DNA of 23,717 nt from Chloroflexota bacterium (lineage in GTDB: Bacteria; Chloroflexota; Dehalococcoidia; SZUA-161; JAUWZY01), in assembly GCA_030615045.1 (NCBI GenBank), contig JAUWZY010000002.1, positions 1 through 23,717 of the forward strand, written 5' to 3'. The position numbers and the translations under genes were made by a program. Below the pieces are notes generated by a model. The model was not told where the DNA came from, searched no databases, and saw only the letters and a program-made list of their open reading frames with translations. Positions 1 to 8,034 of the stretch are shown piece by piece; within the stretch, counting starts at the first letter, position 1, and each line of letters begins with the position of its first letter.

Positions 1-40
1 TTGTAACATAATCTCTTGACCTTTCCAATGAGGCATCGGC

Positions 41-934
41 TTAAGCTGTAGCCAGCGCGATCTTGTAGTTCTTGAGCACCGCTTCGATTGCAGCTGCCGA
101 TTTCTCATCGGGAGGGGTCAGAGGCAGGCGGGGTTTGCCTACGGCAAATCCAACGTGGTTCAGGGCATGTTTTACTGGGATTGGGTTGGAGACGATGAAT
201 AGGGCGTTAACCAGCGGCAGCAGGTGGCAGTGGATGGCAGCCCCCTGGGCTACTTCGCCGGCGACGACCTTCTCCACCATCTCCTTAATCTGGTCCCCGA
301 CTAAGTGCGAGGCAACGCTGATCACCCCATAGCCGCCCAGGGTCATGATGGGGAAGGTATCGCTATCATTGCCGCTATAAAGCAAAAATTCCTTATCGAT
401 GCCATCGAGGATCTTAGCCACTTGCTCCATATTACCGCTGGCTTCTTTGAGCCCGATAATGTTGTCGATTTGGCTCAGCCTGATCACCGTATCGGGGGAG
501 AGGCTGGTTATGGTGCGGGCGGGCACATTATAGAGGATGCAGGGAAGATTTGTGCCTGAGGCTATGGAGGCGAAGTGCTGGAACAGCCCCTCTTGAGTTG
601 GTTTATTATAATATGGGACCACCAAAAGAACGGCGTCGACGCCAGTCCGTTCTGCCTCCTTGGTCAACTTCGAGCTTTCCCTGGTGTTATAGCTGCCGGT
701 GCCGGCAACTACTGACCCTCTATCACCTATGGCGGATTTCACTTCAGCGAAGAGCCGCAGCTTTTCCTCCGAGTCCAGGGTTGGTGATTCCCCGGTAGTG
801 CCAGAAACCACCACCCCATCGCTGCCGGATGCTAACAAAGCCAAAGCCAGCCTTTTTGCCTGCTCATAGTCAACGTTGCCAAACTCGTCGAAGGGGGTTA
901 CCATTGCGGTGAGCAGTCGACCCAGCTTTAACAC
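41..934 (-). CDS. dapA: 4-hydroxy-tetrahydrodipicolinate synthase
   Basis: Condenses pyruvate with aspartate semialdehyde in the cytoplasm, the first committed step of diaminopimelate/lysine synthesis. The 297-residue length is normal for the family. The GTTGE motif lies at residues 45-49, YNVPAR at 135-140 (catalytic Tyr135), and the Schiff-base lysine is Lys163 in GLKEASGN. The GTG start at 934 has a near-perfect Shine-Dalgarno (AAAGGAGG) five bases upstream. That site overlaps the stop codon of asd, so translation is probably coupled. It is the last gene seen of the rpsO-pnp-dapB-asd-dapA operon and directly follows the enzyme that makes its substrate. Function is confident. Confidence 0.97.
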   Translation of the reverse strand: MLKLGRLLTAMVTPFDEFGNVDYEQAKRLALALLASGSDGVVVSGTTGESPTLDSEEKLRLFAEVKSAIGDRGSVVAGTGSYNTRESSKLTKEAERTGVDAVLLVVPYYNKPTQEGLFQHFASIASGTNLPCILYNVPARTITSLSPDTVIRLSQIDNIIGLKEASGNMEQVAKILDGIDKEFLLYSGNDSDTFPIMTLGGYGVISVASHLVGDQIKEMVEKVVAGEVAQGAAIHCHLLPLVNALFIVSNPIPVKHALNHVGFAVGKPRLPLTPPDEKSAAAIEAVLKNYKIALATA

Positions 935-945
935 TTCTGCCTCCT

Positions 946-1959
946 TTAAATCCAGCCCCTATTGTTTAGCTCCCAGGCGATTTGGATGGCATTGAGCGCA
1001 GCCCCTTTGCGCAGATTATCAGCTACCACCCACATCACTAAGCCATTAGGACTTGAGGCATCCCGGCGAATGCGCCCGACAAAGACATCGTCTGAGCCAA
1101 CTGCAGACCAGGCATGGGGGTAGAGGCTCACCGCAGGGTCGTCAAGAACCTTGACCCCAGGGGCTTCAGCCAGGATGTGCCGTGCCTCTTCACGGCTCAT
1201 GGGCTGGCTGAATTCAACATGAACCGCCTCGCTGTGACCGATGTATACCGGGACGCGCACACAGGTGGCGGAGATGGCCATAGTCTCATCGTGCATTATC
1301 TTCCTCGTCTCATGAACCAGCTTCCACTCCTCCTTGGAATAGCCATTGTCTAAGAAGACATCGATCTCAGGGAGCAGATTGAAGGCGATCTGATGGGGGA
1401 AAACATGGGGCACCACGCTCTTGCCCTCTAAGACGGCCTTGGTTTGATTGGAGAGCTCCTCCATGGCGGCGGCGCCCCAACCGGATACCGACTGATAGGT
1501 ATCGACGATGACCCGCTTGATGGGATTGACCTTATGTAGCGGGTAAAGGGCAACCACCAGCTGAATGGTGGAGCAATTGGGATTGGCAATTAGCCCTCTG
1601 TGACCCTTGAGGTCTTCGGTGTTCACCTCTGGCACCACTAAGGGGACATCGGGCTCCATCCTGAAGGCAGCGCTATTATCGATGACCACAGCACCAGACT
1701 GCACCGCGAACGGAGCCAGGTACTGACTGATCTCAGAGCCGGCGGAGAACAATGCCAGATCGACATGGTCGAAGGATTGAGCAGTGGCCTCCTTGACCCT
1801 GAGCTCTTTGCCGCCGACGAGCATCTTTCTCCCTGCCGATCTATCAGAGGCAAAGAGGTGAATAGAGGCCATGGGGAACCCCTGTTGCTCCAGGATCTTG
1901 ATGAACTCCTGGCCCACCACTCCAGTAGCTCCAACAATGGCAGTATGGAATTTCCTCAT
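946..1959 (-). CDS. asd: aspartate-semialdehyde dehydrogenase
   Basis: Reduces aspartyl phosphate to aspartate semialdehyde with NADPH, feeding lysine, threonine and methionine synthesis. The N-terminal nucleotide-binding loop GATGVVG is at residues 10-16. The catalytic cysteine is Cys129 in NPNCS, and the conserved Arg235/His242 pair sits in VRVPVYIGHSE. The length (337 aa) is typical. The ATG start at 1959 lies seven bases after the dapB stop, with TAGGG upstream as a modest ribosome site. Sits between dapB and dapA, so three diaminopimelate-pathway enzymes are co-transcribed. Confidence 0.97.
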   Translation of the reverse strand: MRKFHTAIVGATGVVGQEFIKILEQQGFPMASIHLFASDRSAGRKMLVGGKELRVKEATAQSFDHVDLALFSAGSEISQYLAPFAVQSGAVVIDNSAAFRMEPDVPLVVPEVNTEDLKGHRGLIANPNCSTIQLVVALYPLHKVNPIKRVIVDTYQSVSGWGAAAMEELSNQTKAVLEGKSVVPHVFPHQIAFNLLPEIDVFLDNGYSKEEWKLVHETRKIMHDETMAISATCVRVPVYIGHSEAVHVEFSQPMSREEARHILAEAPGVKVLDDPAVSLYPHAWSAVGSDDVFVGRIRRDASSPNGLVMWVVADNLRKGAALNAIQIAWELNNRGWI

Positions 1960-1966
1960 CGGCGCC

Positions 1967-2767
1967 CTACAAATGCAATAATTTATCTAAGCCGAAGACC
2001 AGTCCCTTTGTTTTGCCCACCTCTTTGATGGCCAAGATGACCCCGGGCATATAGCACTCTCTGCTGATAGTATCATGGCGGATGCGCAGCGTTTCGCCGG
2101 CTCCCCCGAGGACGACCTCCTGGTGGGCAAGTAGGCCGGGCATGCGCAGGCTATGTAAAGCCACATCTTGATACTGGGCGCCACGGCTGCCAGCAAGGGT
2201 TTCCTTCTCGGGCGAGCGGTAAGAAAAGGCTTTGCCCCTGGCCTCGGTCATCTCCTTAGCTGTGGTGATGGCCGTGCCCGATGGGGCATCGGCTTTCTGC
2301 TCATGGTGCATCTCAATGACCTCGGCGTAATCGAAAAACTTGGCCGCCACCTTGGCTAACTGAACCATGAGCACTGCCCCTAAGGAGAAATTGGGGGCCA
2401 CTATGGCACCGATGTCATATTCCCGGCAAAGCTGCTCCATCTCATCGAGCGCGGCGGCGGAAAGGCCAGTAGTCCCGATAACCAGATTGATATGGTGCTT
2501 GGCCGCGGTGCGCGCCATGGTGATGACAGCCGCTGCGGCAGAGAAGTCGACCAAGACATCGGGTTTCCAGCTCATGATAGCCGGCTCAAGCTGAGAGAAA
2601 AGGGGAATTTCCCCCGAACCATCGGGCAAGCTCAGGTATCCTTGGTCTGCCCTCAGGTCAACAGCGGCAATTGGCTCAAGCTCTGGGTCTCGGCACAGGG
2701 CGCTGAGCACCTGCTGCCCCATTTTCCCCAGGGCACCGTGAACCAAGACTGCCATCGGCGTCGTCAA
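1967..2767 (-). CDS. dapB: 4-hydroxy-tetrahydrodipicolinate reductase
   Basis: NAD(P)H-dependent reductase that follows DapA in diaminopimelate/lysine synthesis. The dinucleotide-binding loop GALGKMG is at residues 11-17. The catalytic/substrate signature with His154-His155 and KADAPSGTA (158-166) is intact, and 266 aa is the usual length. Two starts are possible: TTG at 2767 or ATG at 2755. I favour TTG, because a GGGGAGAG ribosome site lies just upstream of it and its TTG overlaps the TGA stop of pnp (TTGA), a classic coupled junction. The enzyme core begins at residue 5, so the choice changes little. Confidence 0.95.
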   Translation of the reverse strand: MTTPMAVLVHGALGKMGQQVLSALCRDPELEPIAAVDLRADQGYLSLPDGSGEIPLFSQLEPAIMSWKPDVLVDFSAAAAVITMARTAAKHHINLVIGTTGLSAAALDEMEQLCREYDIGAIVAPNFSLGAVLMVQLAKVAAKFFDYAEVIEMHHEQKADAPSGTAITTAKEMTEARGKAFSYRSPEKETLAGSRGAQYQDVALHSLRMPGLLAHQEVVLGGAGETLRIRHDTISRECYMPGVILAIKEVGKTKGLVFGLDKLLHL

Positions 2768-4941
2768 CGCTCTCCCCTGGTGAAGGGCTGCCTCGTTGGC
2801 CGATCCCCCCCCCCTCCTGGGGTGCCGGTTTGCTTGGGGCTGACCCGGGCTCCCGGGATTTGAGATAATTTCTGAAACACAGCGCGCCGGGAGAGGTTTA
2901 TCCTCCCCAAATTGTCGATGCCGATGACCATAACCATCATCTCGTCTCCGACCTTAGCTATTTCCTCAACATTGGCGACACGATAGTCGGCGAGTTCGCC
3001 GATGCGAACTAATCCCTCCTTACCGGGCATGATCTCGACGAAGGCGCCGAAGTCAGCCACCCTGGTCACCTTTCCGGTATAGATGCCACCGACCTCTATC
3101 TCCCTGGTCAAGCTCTCGATGATCTCGATGGCTCTCCGAGTTGCTTCCTCGCTTGGCGAGCCGATGATGATGGTGCCATCGTTTTCAACATCTATACTCG
3201 CCTTGGTCTCAGCCATTATCGATCTTATCACTCGACCGCCGGGGCCGATGACATAGCGGATCTTATCGGGATCGATGGTTATCTTGGTCATCTTGGGGGC
3301 GTATTTACTGACTTCAGGGCGACTGGTGCTGATGGTCTCCTTTATCCTCTCCAAGATGAAGAGGCGGGCTTGGCGTGCCTGGCTTAGAGCGTCCGCTACA
3401 ATATCAAATCTTATGCCCTTGACCTTGAGATCAAGCTGGAGTGCGGTGATCCCGTTGGCGGTACCCGCAACCTTGCAATCCATATCGCCACAGGCATCCT
3501 CCAAGCCTTCGATATCGGTGAGCAGGACATATTTGCTGTCCGCCCCCTGCACCAGGCCCATAGCTACCCCGGCCACTGGGGTCTTGATTGGAATGCCAGC
3601 ATCCATAAGGGATAGGCTTCCCGCGCAGACGCTGGCCATGAAAATGCTACCATTAGAGCTTAAAACCTCGGAGACAAGGCGGATGGTGTAAGGGAAATCA
3701 CCCTCGCTGGGGAGCACGGGAAGCAGGGCTCGCTCGGCTAAAGCACCATGCCCGATCTCACGGCGCCCCGGGGTCCCAATCCGCTTCACCTCTCCAGTGC
3801 TGAATGGGGGGAAGTTATAGTGGTGCATGAAGCGCTTGCTCTCTTCCTGGCTAATGGTGTCGATGAGCTGTTCCTCCCCAGGAGAGCCGAGGGTGGCGAT
3901 AGTCAAGACCTGTGTCTCGCCGCGGGTGAATAGCCCAGAGCCATGAGTCCGTGGTAAATTGCCCACCGCACAGGTGATGGAACGAATCTCGGTCAAGCCA
4001 CGACCACTGGGGCGCAAGCCCGTTTCCAAGATGCTGCTTCGAACCTGAGCCTTTAACCCCGGGTCCAAGCCAGCAAGGATCTCCTCCTGGGGAAAGCTAT
4101 CGCCGAGCTTTTCCAGGAGCTCTGCCCTCAGGCTTATCAAATTGGCCTCTCGCTCTGACCTGTTCTGCCAATAAGTCCCCTGGGACAATCTATCTCGGAT
4201 AATGGCGGAGACCTTGGCTTGAAGCTCAGGGTTGGGCTCCTTGGGCTCAAACTCCATCTTGGGCTTGCCCCAGTTTTGGATCAGCTCCTTTTGGAGTTTG
4301 ATAACCTCCCGATTGCTCTCCTGTCCCAATTTGATAGCCTGGAGCACGATGTCTTCTGAGACCTCGTTGGCCCCGGCCTCCAGCATGATCACCATCTCCT
4401 CGGTCCCGGCGACCACTAAATCGAGCTTGCTCTCGAGGAGCTGAGTGAATGTGGGGTTGAGGACCAACTCACCATCGATATAGCCGATGCGCACGGCGCT
4501 AATCGGTCCCCCAAAGGGGATGTCTGAGATGCCCAGGGCGGCCGAGGCACCGATTATAGACAGCATGTCAGGAACGTTTTCCTGGTCCGTGGAGAGGACG
4601 GCGACCACAACTTGAACCTCGTTACGGAAGCCATGGGGAAATAGGGGACGGAGAGGTCTATCGGTAAGCCTACTGGTCAACACCGCATCCTGGCTCGGGC
4701 GCCCCTCCCTCTTGAAGAAACCGCCGGGGATTTTCCCTGCGGCGTAAAGCCTCTCCTCGTAGTCCACGGTTAAAGGCAGGAAGTCAACCCCTTCCCTAGG
4801 CGCAGCGCTCATGCAGGCAGTGACCAAAACCATGGTATCACCATACTGCACAGTGACTGCTCCACCTGCTTGCCCAGCAAGCTCCCCGGTCTCGATGACG
4901 AGGGTTCGGCCCCCGATCTCAGTTTGAAAACTCTGTGGCAT
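2764..4941 (-). CDS. pnp: polyribonucleotide nucleotidyltransferase (PNPase)
   Basis: Phosphorolytic 3'-5' exoribonuclease of mRNA decay. 725 aa with the standard order: two RNase PH-like domains (about 1-540), a KH domain with the IGPGGRVI loop (about residue 575), and an S1 domain (about 630-700). A short glycine-rich tail follows, ending RQPFTRGER. The second catalytic core motif around FMHHYNFPPFS and GRREIGHGALAERAL is intact. The ATG start has AGGAGG nine bases upstream, right behind the rpsO stop. The rpsO-pnp order is widespread in bacteria. Odd feature: the coding strand has ten consecutive G bases (window 2805-2814) encoding the GGGG of the tail; see findings. Confidence 0.97.
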   Translation of the reverse strand: MPQSFQTEIGGRTLVIETGELAGQAGGAVTVQYGDTMVLVTACMSAAPREGVDFLPLTVDYEERLYAAGKIPGGFFKREGRPSQDAVLTSRLTDRPLRPLFPHGFRNEVQVVVAVLSTDQENVPDMLSIIGASAALGISDIPFGGPISAVRIGYIDGELVLNPTFTQLLESKLDLVVAGTEEMVIMLEAGANEVSEDIVLQAIKLGQESNREVIKLQKELIQNWGKPKMEFEPKEPNPELQAKVSAIIRDRLSQGTYWQNRSEREANLISLRAELLEKLGDSFPQEEILAGLDPGLKAQVRSSILETGLRPSGRGLTEIRSITCAVGNLPRTHGSGLFTRGETQVLTIATLGSPGEEQLIDTISQEESKRFMHHYNFPPFSTGEVKRIGTPGRREIGHGALAERALLPVLPSEGDFPYTIRLVSEVLSSNGSIFMASVCAGSLSLMDAGIPIKTPVAGVAMGLVQGADSKYVLLTDIEGLEDACGDMDCKVAGTANGITALQLDLKVKGIRFDIVADALSQARQARLFILERIKETISTSRPEVSKYAPKMTKITIDPDKIRYVIGPGGRVIRSIMAETKASIDVENDGTIIIGSPSEEATRRAIEIIESLTREIEVGGIYTGKVTRVADFGAFVEIMPGKEGLVRIGELADYRVANVEEIAKVGDEMMVMVIGIDNLGRINLSRRAVFQKLSQIPGARVSPKQTGTPGGGGDRPTRQPFTRGER
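2805..2814 (-). repeat. ten-base poly-G run within pnp
   Basis: A homopolymer of ten C on the plus strand (G on the coding strand) lies about 40 bases before the pnp stop. Such tracts are prone to replication or transcription slippage. One extra G puts the reader into the dapB frame with no stop before dapB. Confidence 0.8.
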
Positions 4942-4957
4942 TATCTGAAACCTCCTG

Positions 4958-5221
4958 TTATCTTCGCAGCCCGAGCTTTGCTATCAGTGAGCGATAGCTC
5001 TCCGCATCGTTTTCGCTGAGGTAGCGGAGCAGCCTCCTTCTTTGCCCCACCAACTTCATAAGGCCCCGCTGCGTGTGGTAATCGTGTTTGTGCTCCTTGA
5101 GGTGCTCAGTTAATCTCTCGATCCTCTTGGTAATGATAGCAATCTGGACCTCAGGGGAGCCGGTATCCCCGTCATGGACTCTAAATTCTTGGATAATGGC
5201 CTCTTTTTTACCCTTCTCCAA
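4958..5221 (-). CDS. rpsO: 30S ribosomal protein S15
   Basis: Primary 16S rRNA-binding protein of the small subunit platform. 87 residues, close to the usual 89. The family core is present: HDGDTGSPEVQIAIIT, the helix region ERLTEHLKEHKHDYHTQRGL and the C-terminal RRRLLRYL. The start is TTG at 5221, with GAGGT six bases upstream; no ATG is available in frame. First gene of the operon with pnp 16 bases downstream. A promoter (TTTACA-18-TATAAT) lies immediately upstream. Confidence 0.96.
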   Translation of the reverse strand: MEKGKKEAIIQEFRVHDGDTGSPEVQIAIITKRIERLTEHLKEHKHDYHTQRGLMKLVGQRRRLLRYLSENDAESYRSLIAKLGLRR

Positions 5222-5241
5222 TTTGTTACCTCAAGATTAAA

Positions 5242-5271
5242 ATTATAACACAGGTCAGGCATTGCTGTAAA
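5242..5271 (-). promoter_or_regulatory. sigma-70-type promoter of the rpsO operon
   Basis: On the minus strand, TTTACA (5266-5271, 5 of 6 to consensus) and TATAAT (5242-5247, exact) are separated by 18 bases. Transcription would start near 5235, giving a leader of about 14 bases before the TTG of rpsO that includes the GAGGT ribosome site. It is divergent from the padR promoter about 30 bases away. Confidence 0.7.
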
Positions 5272-5301
5272 TCGGATTGCCTTTTGATTTGGGCAAAGAC
5301 C

Positions 5302-5330
5302 TTGACAGGGGATGAATATTGTCTTATTAT
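5302..5330 (+). promoter_or_regulatory. sigma-70-type promoter of padR
   Basis: TTGACA (5302-5307, exact) and TATTAT (5325-5330, 5 of 6) are separated by exactly 17 bases. The predicted start is near 5337, inside the adjoining palindrome, leaving a leader of roughly 17 bases before the ATG at 5354. Confidence 0.75.
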
Positions 5331-5349
5331 ACCTCGTAATACGAGGTAT
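5329..5349 (+). promoter_or_regulatory. palindromic operator overlapping the padR promoter
   Basis: A perfect inverted repeat with 10-base arms ATACCTCGTA / TACGAGGTAT around a single central A. Its left arm begins in the last two bases of the -10 box. Its right arm contains the GAGG used as Shine-Dalgarno for the ATG at 5354. PadR-family repressors commonly bind dyads at their own promoters, so autoregulation is the natural reading (inference). Confidence 0.75.
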
Positions 5350-5353
5350 CAAC

Positions 5354-5689
5354 ATGGGATATGAGCGTGAGCTCCTCAAGGGTAGCACTGATTCCTTGCT
5401 GCTATCCCTTATCGAAAACAAGCCGATGTATGGCTATCAGTTGATCAAGGAGATGGAGCACAGGAGTGGAGGCTATTTCCACTTTGGCGAGGGAACGCTT
5501 TATCCCGCTTTACATCGACTGGAGAAGGAGGGGCTTATCCAGGGGAAGTGGGAGCACTCCCTTGGCGGGCAGGAGCGCAGATATTATTACCTTACGCAAA
5601 AGGGGCACCAGGTCTTGGTCGAGAAAGCAGCGGAGTGGCAGCGCTTCGCCGCCGCGGTGAATATGATCATTGAGCCCATCAGTCCGTAA
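5354..5689 (+). CDS. PadR family transcriptional regulator
   Basis: Small winged-helix repressor of 111 residues. The PadR signature runs from MGYERELLKGSTDSLLL through KPMYGYQLIKEME to the wing FGEGTLYPALHRLEKEGLI and ERRYYYLTQKG; a short C-terminal helix follows. An upstream ATG at 5312 is in frame, but it lies between the -35 and -10 boxes, so the start at 5354 with GAGG seven bases upstream is preferred. The gene downstream encodes a HAAS-type membrane protein, a frequent partner of PadR regulators. The ligand is not predictable from sequence. Confidence 0.92.
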   Translation: MGYERELLKGSTDSLLLSLIENKPMYGYQLIKEMEHRSGGYFHFGEGTLYPALHRLEKEGLIQGKWEHSLGGQERRYYYLTQKGHQVLVEKAAEWQRFAAAVNMIIEPISP

Positions 5690-5701
5690 CGAAAGCGAAT
5701 A

Positions 5702-6634
5702 ATGGCATTGGAGATAAGGCACTATCTAAACAATATGGGATCCCGCCTCAGGCTCGATCCGAAGTCGGAAAGGGATATCCTGCGTGAGCTCTATACCCAC
5801 TTGGAGGAGGAGACCGACGAGCTGCGCCAAACTGGATTGCCCAGAGAGGCGGCGGCGAGGATGGCCACCGAGCGCTTCGGTTCGACGCAGACTTTGGCCC
5901 GAGAGTTTCACCAGGTTTATAGCAAGGGGACATTGCTTCAGGCGTTCCTTGCCGCATTACCCCACCTACTGATCGCGCTGACCTTTATCCTCCAGCTCTG
6001 GCGGGGATGGCACTGGATGGTGGTCATTTTGGTTTCCATGATGTTGGTCACCATCTATGAATGGCGGCGGGGCAAGCCAGCTTGGCTCTACCCTTGGCTC
6101 GGCTACTGCTTAGCCATGATGCTGGTTTTGGCCCTTCTCTTATGGCAGGTCGTGCCCAATTTTTGGCTCTGGCTTCTGCTTTTGACTTATATCCCTTTTG
6201 CCCTGTGGCTTTTGGCCTCTATCGTGTTCCGCGTTGTTCGCCGTGACTGGCTTTTGGCTTCATTGATGATGTTGCCGCTTCCGGTAGCTATCGGCTGGCT
6301 TTTGACCCTGGAGCAGGAAGGGCTGGTTTATAACGAACAGGGTTTTCATAATATCAGCCCCCAATTAGCGCTCACCTTCCTGACCTTAGGCCTAGTCACT
6401 GCGGCCTTTATCCGGCTCAGAAGCCGCCTGTTTAAAGCCGGACTTCTGCTGGCGGCAACCCTGATAATGCTCATCGTCATCTTGCCGGCGACCGGGGCTT
6501 TCCTCGTTTTATCTCTGTTGCTGACCAGCTCGCTTCTGCTCCCTAAGTTGCTGGAGCGTAAGATCGGGCGTGGGCAGTGGCGAAATGATGCCTGGGAGCA
6601 ATTGCTACCGGAAAAGGACCGAGAAGCTGATTAG
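5702..6634 (+). CDS. HAAS/permease-prefix domain membrane protein
   Basis: 310 residues. The soluble N-terminal part (about 1-75) is helical, with LDPKSERDILRELYTHLEEE and LPREAAARMATERFGSTQTLARE. This is the pattern of the HAAS (DUF1700-like, permease-prefix) domain found beside PadR regulators. It is followed by about eight hydrophobic segments from residue 77 to 295, rich in Leu and Trp, indicating an integral membrane protein. It begins 12 bases after padR and is presumably co-transcribed and controlled by the same operator. In related loci such proteins work with PadR in membrane or envelope stress control; the exact role here is unknown. Confidence 0.75.
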   Translation: MALEIRHYLNNMGSRLRLDPKSERDILRELYTHLEEETDELRQTGLPREAAARMATERFGSTQTLAREFHQVYSKGTLLQAFLAALPHLLIALTFILQLWRGWHWMVVILVSMMLVTIYEWRRGKPAWLYPWLGYCLAMMLVLALLLWQVVPNFWLWLLLLTYIPFALWLLASIVFRVVRRDWLLASLMMLPLPVAIGWLLTLEQEGLVYNEQGFHNISPQLALTFLTLGLVTAAFIRLRSRLFKAGLLLAATLIMLIVILPATGAFLVLSLLLTSSLLLPKLLERKIGRGQWRNDAWEQLLPEKDREAD

Positions 6635-6661
6635 GGGCAAAAACGGCTGCGCCAGGCCAAT

Positions 6662-6679
6662 ATAGCTTTGCTAAGCTAT
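6662..6679. repeat. short inverted repeat upstream of the two-helix membrane protein gene
   Basis: ATAGCTT-TGCT-AAGCTAT: seven-base perfect arms with a four-base loop, about 20 bases before the next start codon. No T-tract follows, so it is not a terminator. It could be a small mRNA hairpin or a protein site; its role is unknown. Confidence 0.4.
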
Positions 6680-6697
6680 GATGAAAGGGGGTGAGAA

Positions 6698-7093
6698 ATG
6701 CAACGATTGGTACGTGTGAGTGCTATAATCATGCTCATTCTTGGGGTAACCGGGCTCGTCTTCGGCGCAGTGCTGATTGTAGCTGCAAGCAGCATCCACA
6801 ATGAAACAGTGGCGAAGCTCGAGGCTAAGCTTCCAACACCTTGGCCTACAAATATAGGCGACCTAAAGGCATTCAGAGAAGCAGAAGAGGCGAAACTGGG
6901 GACTCCCGGTTACGAGCCTGGTACCGTAATGTGGGATATCACTTCAGCAAAGGTGCTCGGGGCGGGGCTTTGCTTAAGCAACCTGGGTCGGGCCATCACT
7001 ACCCAGTATGCCGGGATTGGCATCCTCGTCTTGGGGCTTGGGCTGGCAACAGCCGGGGTGGTGCAATATAAAATGGCTGGGCGCATCACCTGA
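6698..7093 (+). CDS. small two-helix membrane protein, unknown function
   Basis: 131 residues, not recognised. One hydrophobic helix (about 7-31, LVRVSAIIMLILGVTGLVFG onward) opens the protein. A roughly 60-residue polar loop containing KLEAKLPTPWPTNI and EEAKLGTPGYEPGTV follows, then a second hydrophobic helix near the C-terminus (about 103-124, YAGIGILVLGLGLATAGVV). The topology suggests both ends in the cytoplasm with the loop outside. The ATG has a strong ribosome site (GGGGGTGAG). It lies 63 bases after the HAAS gene and before a terminator, so it may be the last gene of the padR operon. Confidence 0.75.
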   Translation: MQRLVRVSAIIMLILGVTGLVFGAVLIVAASSIHNETVAKLEAKLPTPWPTNIGDLKAFREAEEAKLGTPGYEPGTVMWDITSAKVLGAGLCLSNLGRAITTQYAGIGILVLGLGLATAGVVQYKMAGRIT

Positions 7094-7138
7094 AGCGGAG
7101 CGCTCAGTTAAGATAGAACGGGCGCAGCCGCTTTTGTT
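7093..7138 (+). terminator. rho-independent terminator after the small membrane protein gene
   Basis: AAGCGG (7093-7098) pairs with CCGCTT (7128-7133). After a small A/AG bulge, GCGC (7100-7103) pairs with GCGC (7122-7125). The 3' arm runs into TTTTGTTT. The large loop (about 18 bases) weakens it somewhat. It would end the padR transcript seven bases before the Shine-Dalgarno of the first degV gene. Confidence 0.55.
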
Positions 7139-7153
7139 TGGCTTAGGAGGTTA

Positions 7154-8011
7154 GTGAATAAGGTTGCCGTTGTCACCGACAGTATAGCTTGCCTGCCCAC
7201 GGAGCTGGTAGACCAGTACCGGATTCGAGTAGTGCCAATGAATGTGCTTTTCGACGGTAAGGTGTACCGGGATGGGATAGATATAAGCCCAGCTGAGGTT
7301 TACCGGATGCTGGAAAAGGCACCCGTGCTTTTTACCACTTCACCACCGTCCCCCGGAGAGTTTCTCGAGGTTTACCGTGAGCTAAGTGGACAAGCGGAAA
7401 GCATTCTTTGCATTGCCATCTCCTCTAAGCTGAGCACGCTTTATGATGCGGCTCAAGTGGCAAAAGGATTGGCCGAACAAGAACATATTGGGGCCAGAAT
7501 CGAGGTATTAGATTCCCAGACTGGCGCCGCGGGGCAGGGGTTTGTTGTCCTGGCGGCGGCTCGGGCAGCAGCAGGGGACAAGAGCCTGGCCGAGGTCATC
7601 AATGCTGCGGAGCGGGTGAGGGAGCGGGTCATTGTCTTTGGTCTTTTGGACACTATTCGCTATATCCACCGCACAGGGCGCATCCCGAAGATGGCGGCAC
7701 TAATAGGCTCTGTGCTCAATATCAAGCCAATATTCGCCATATCCAGTGGTGTGGTACATTTTGCCGGCGTCACTCGAACAAGAAACAAGGGGCTGGAGCG
7801 CCTCCTGAGAATGATGAGGAAAAAGGCGGGCACAAATCCGCTGCACGTGGCGGTAATGCACGGCAGCGTGCCGGAGGAAGCGGAAAAGCTCAAGGAGCGG
7901 GTCTTGTCCGAGTTCGATTGCGCCGAGATTTGGCTTACCGAGTTCACTCCGATAATGGGCTATGCCGCTGGTGCCGGCGTTTTAGCCCTTGCTTTTTACA
8001 CCGAGGCTTGA
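7154..8011 (+). CDS. DegV family fatty-acid-binding protein (copy 1)
   Basis: 285 residues, the normal length. DegV proteins bind a fatty acid, and in Firmicutes the FakB members present it to the kinase FakA. Family marks are the N-terminal VAVVTDSIACLP, YRDGIDISPAEVYRML, the ligand-pocket stretch TTSPPSPGEF, the DSQTGAAGQGF region and the C-terminal G-Y-A-A-G-A-G motif. The GTG start is fixed by AGGAGG only three bases upstream, a tight spacing. It stands in tandem with a second copy. No fakA is visible in this window. Confidence 0.9.
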   Translation: MNKVAVVTDSIACLPTELVDQYRIRVVPMNVLFDGKVYRDGIDISPAEVYRMLEKAPVLFTTSPPSPGEFLEVYRELSGQAESILCIAISSKLSTLYDAAQVAKGLAEQEHIGARIEVLDSQTGAAGQGFVVLAAARAAAGDKSLAEVINAAERVRERVIVFGLLDTIRYIHRTGRIPKMAALIGSVLNIKPIFAISSGVVHFAGVTRTRNKGLERLLRMMRKKAGTNPLHVAVMHGSVPEEAEKLKERVLSEFDCAEIWLTEFTPIMGYAAGAGVLALAFYTEA

Positions 8012-8034
8012 TTCGGGGAACGAAGCCTTTTCTC

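Noticed and set aside
1..9. Possible start of another minus-strand gene (ATG at 9 to 7, with an AAAGG about 10 bases upstream)
   Set aside because: Only three codons are visible, so a gene cannot be supported, though the dapA operon may continue to the left.
6724..6729. Exact TATAAT inside the start of the small membrane protein gene
   Set aside because: No -35-like sequence at 16-18 bases upstream and it lies within coding sequence.
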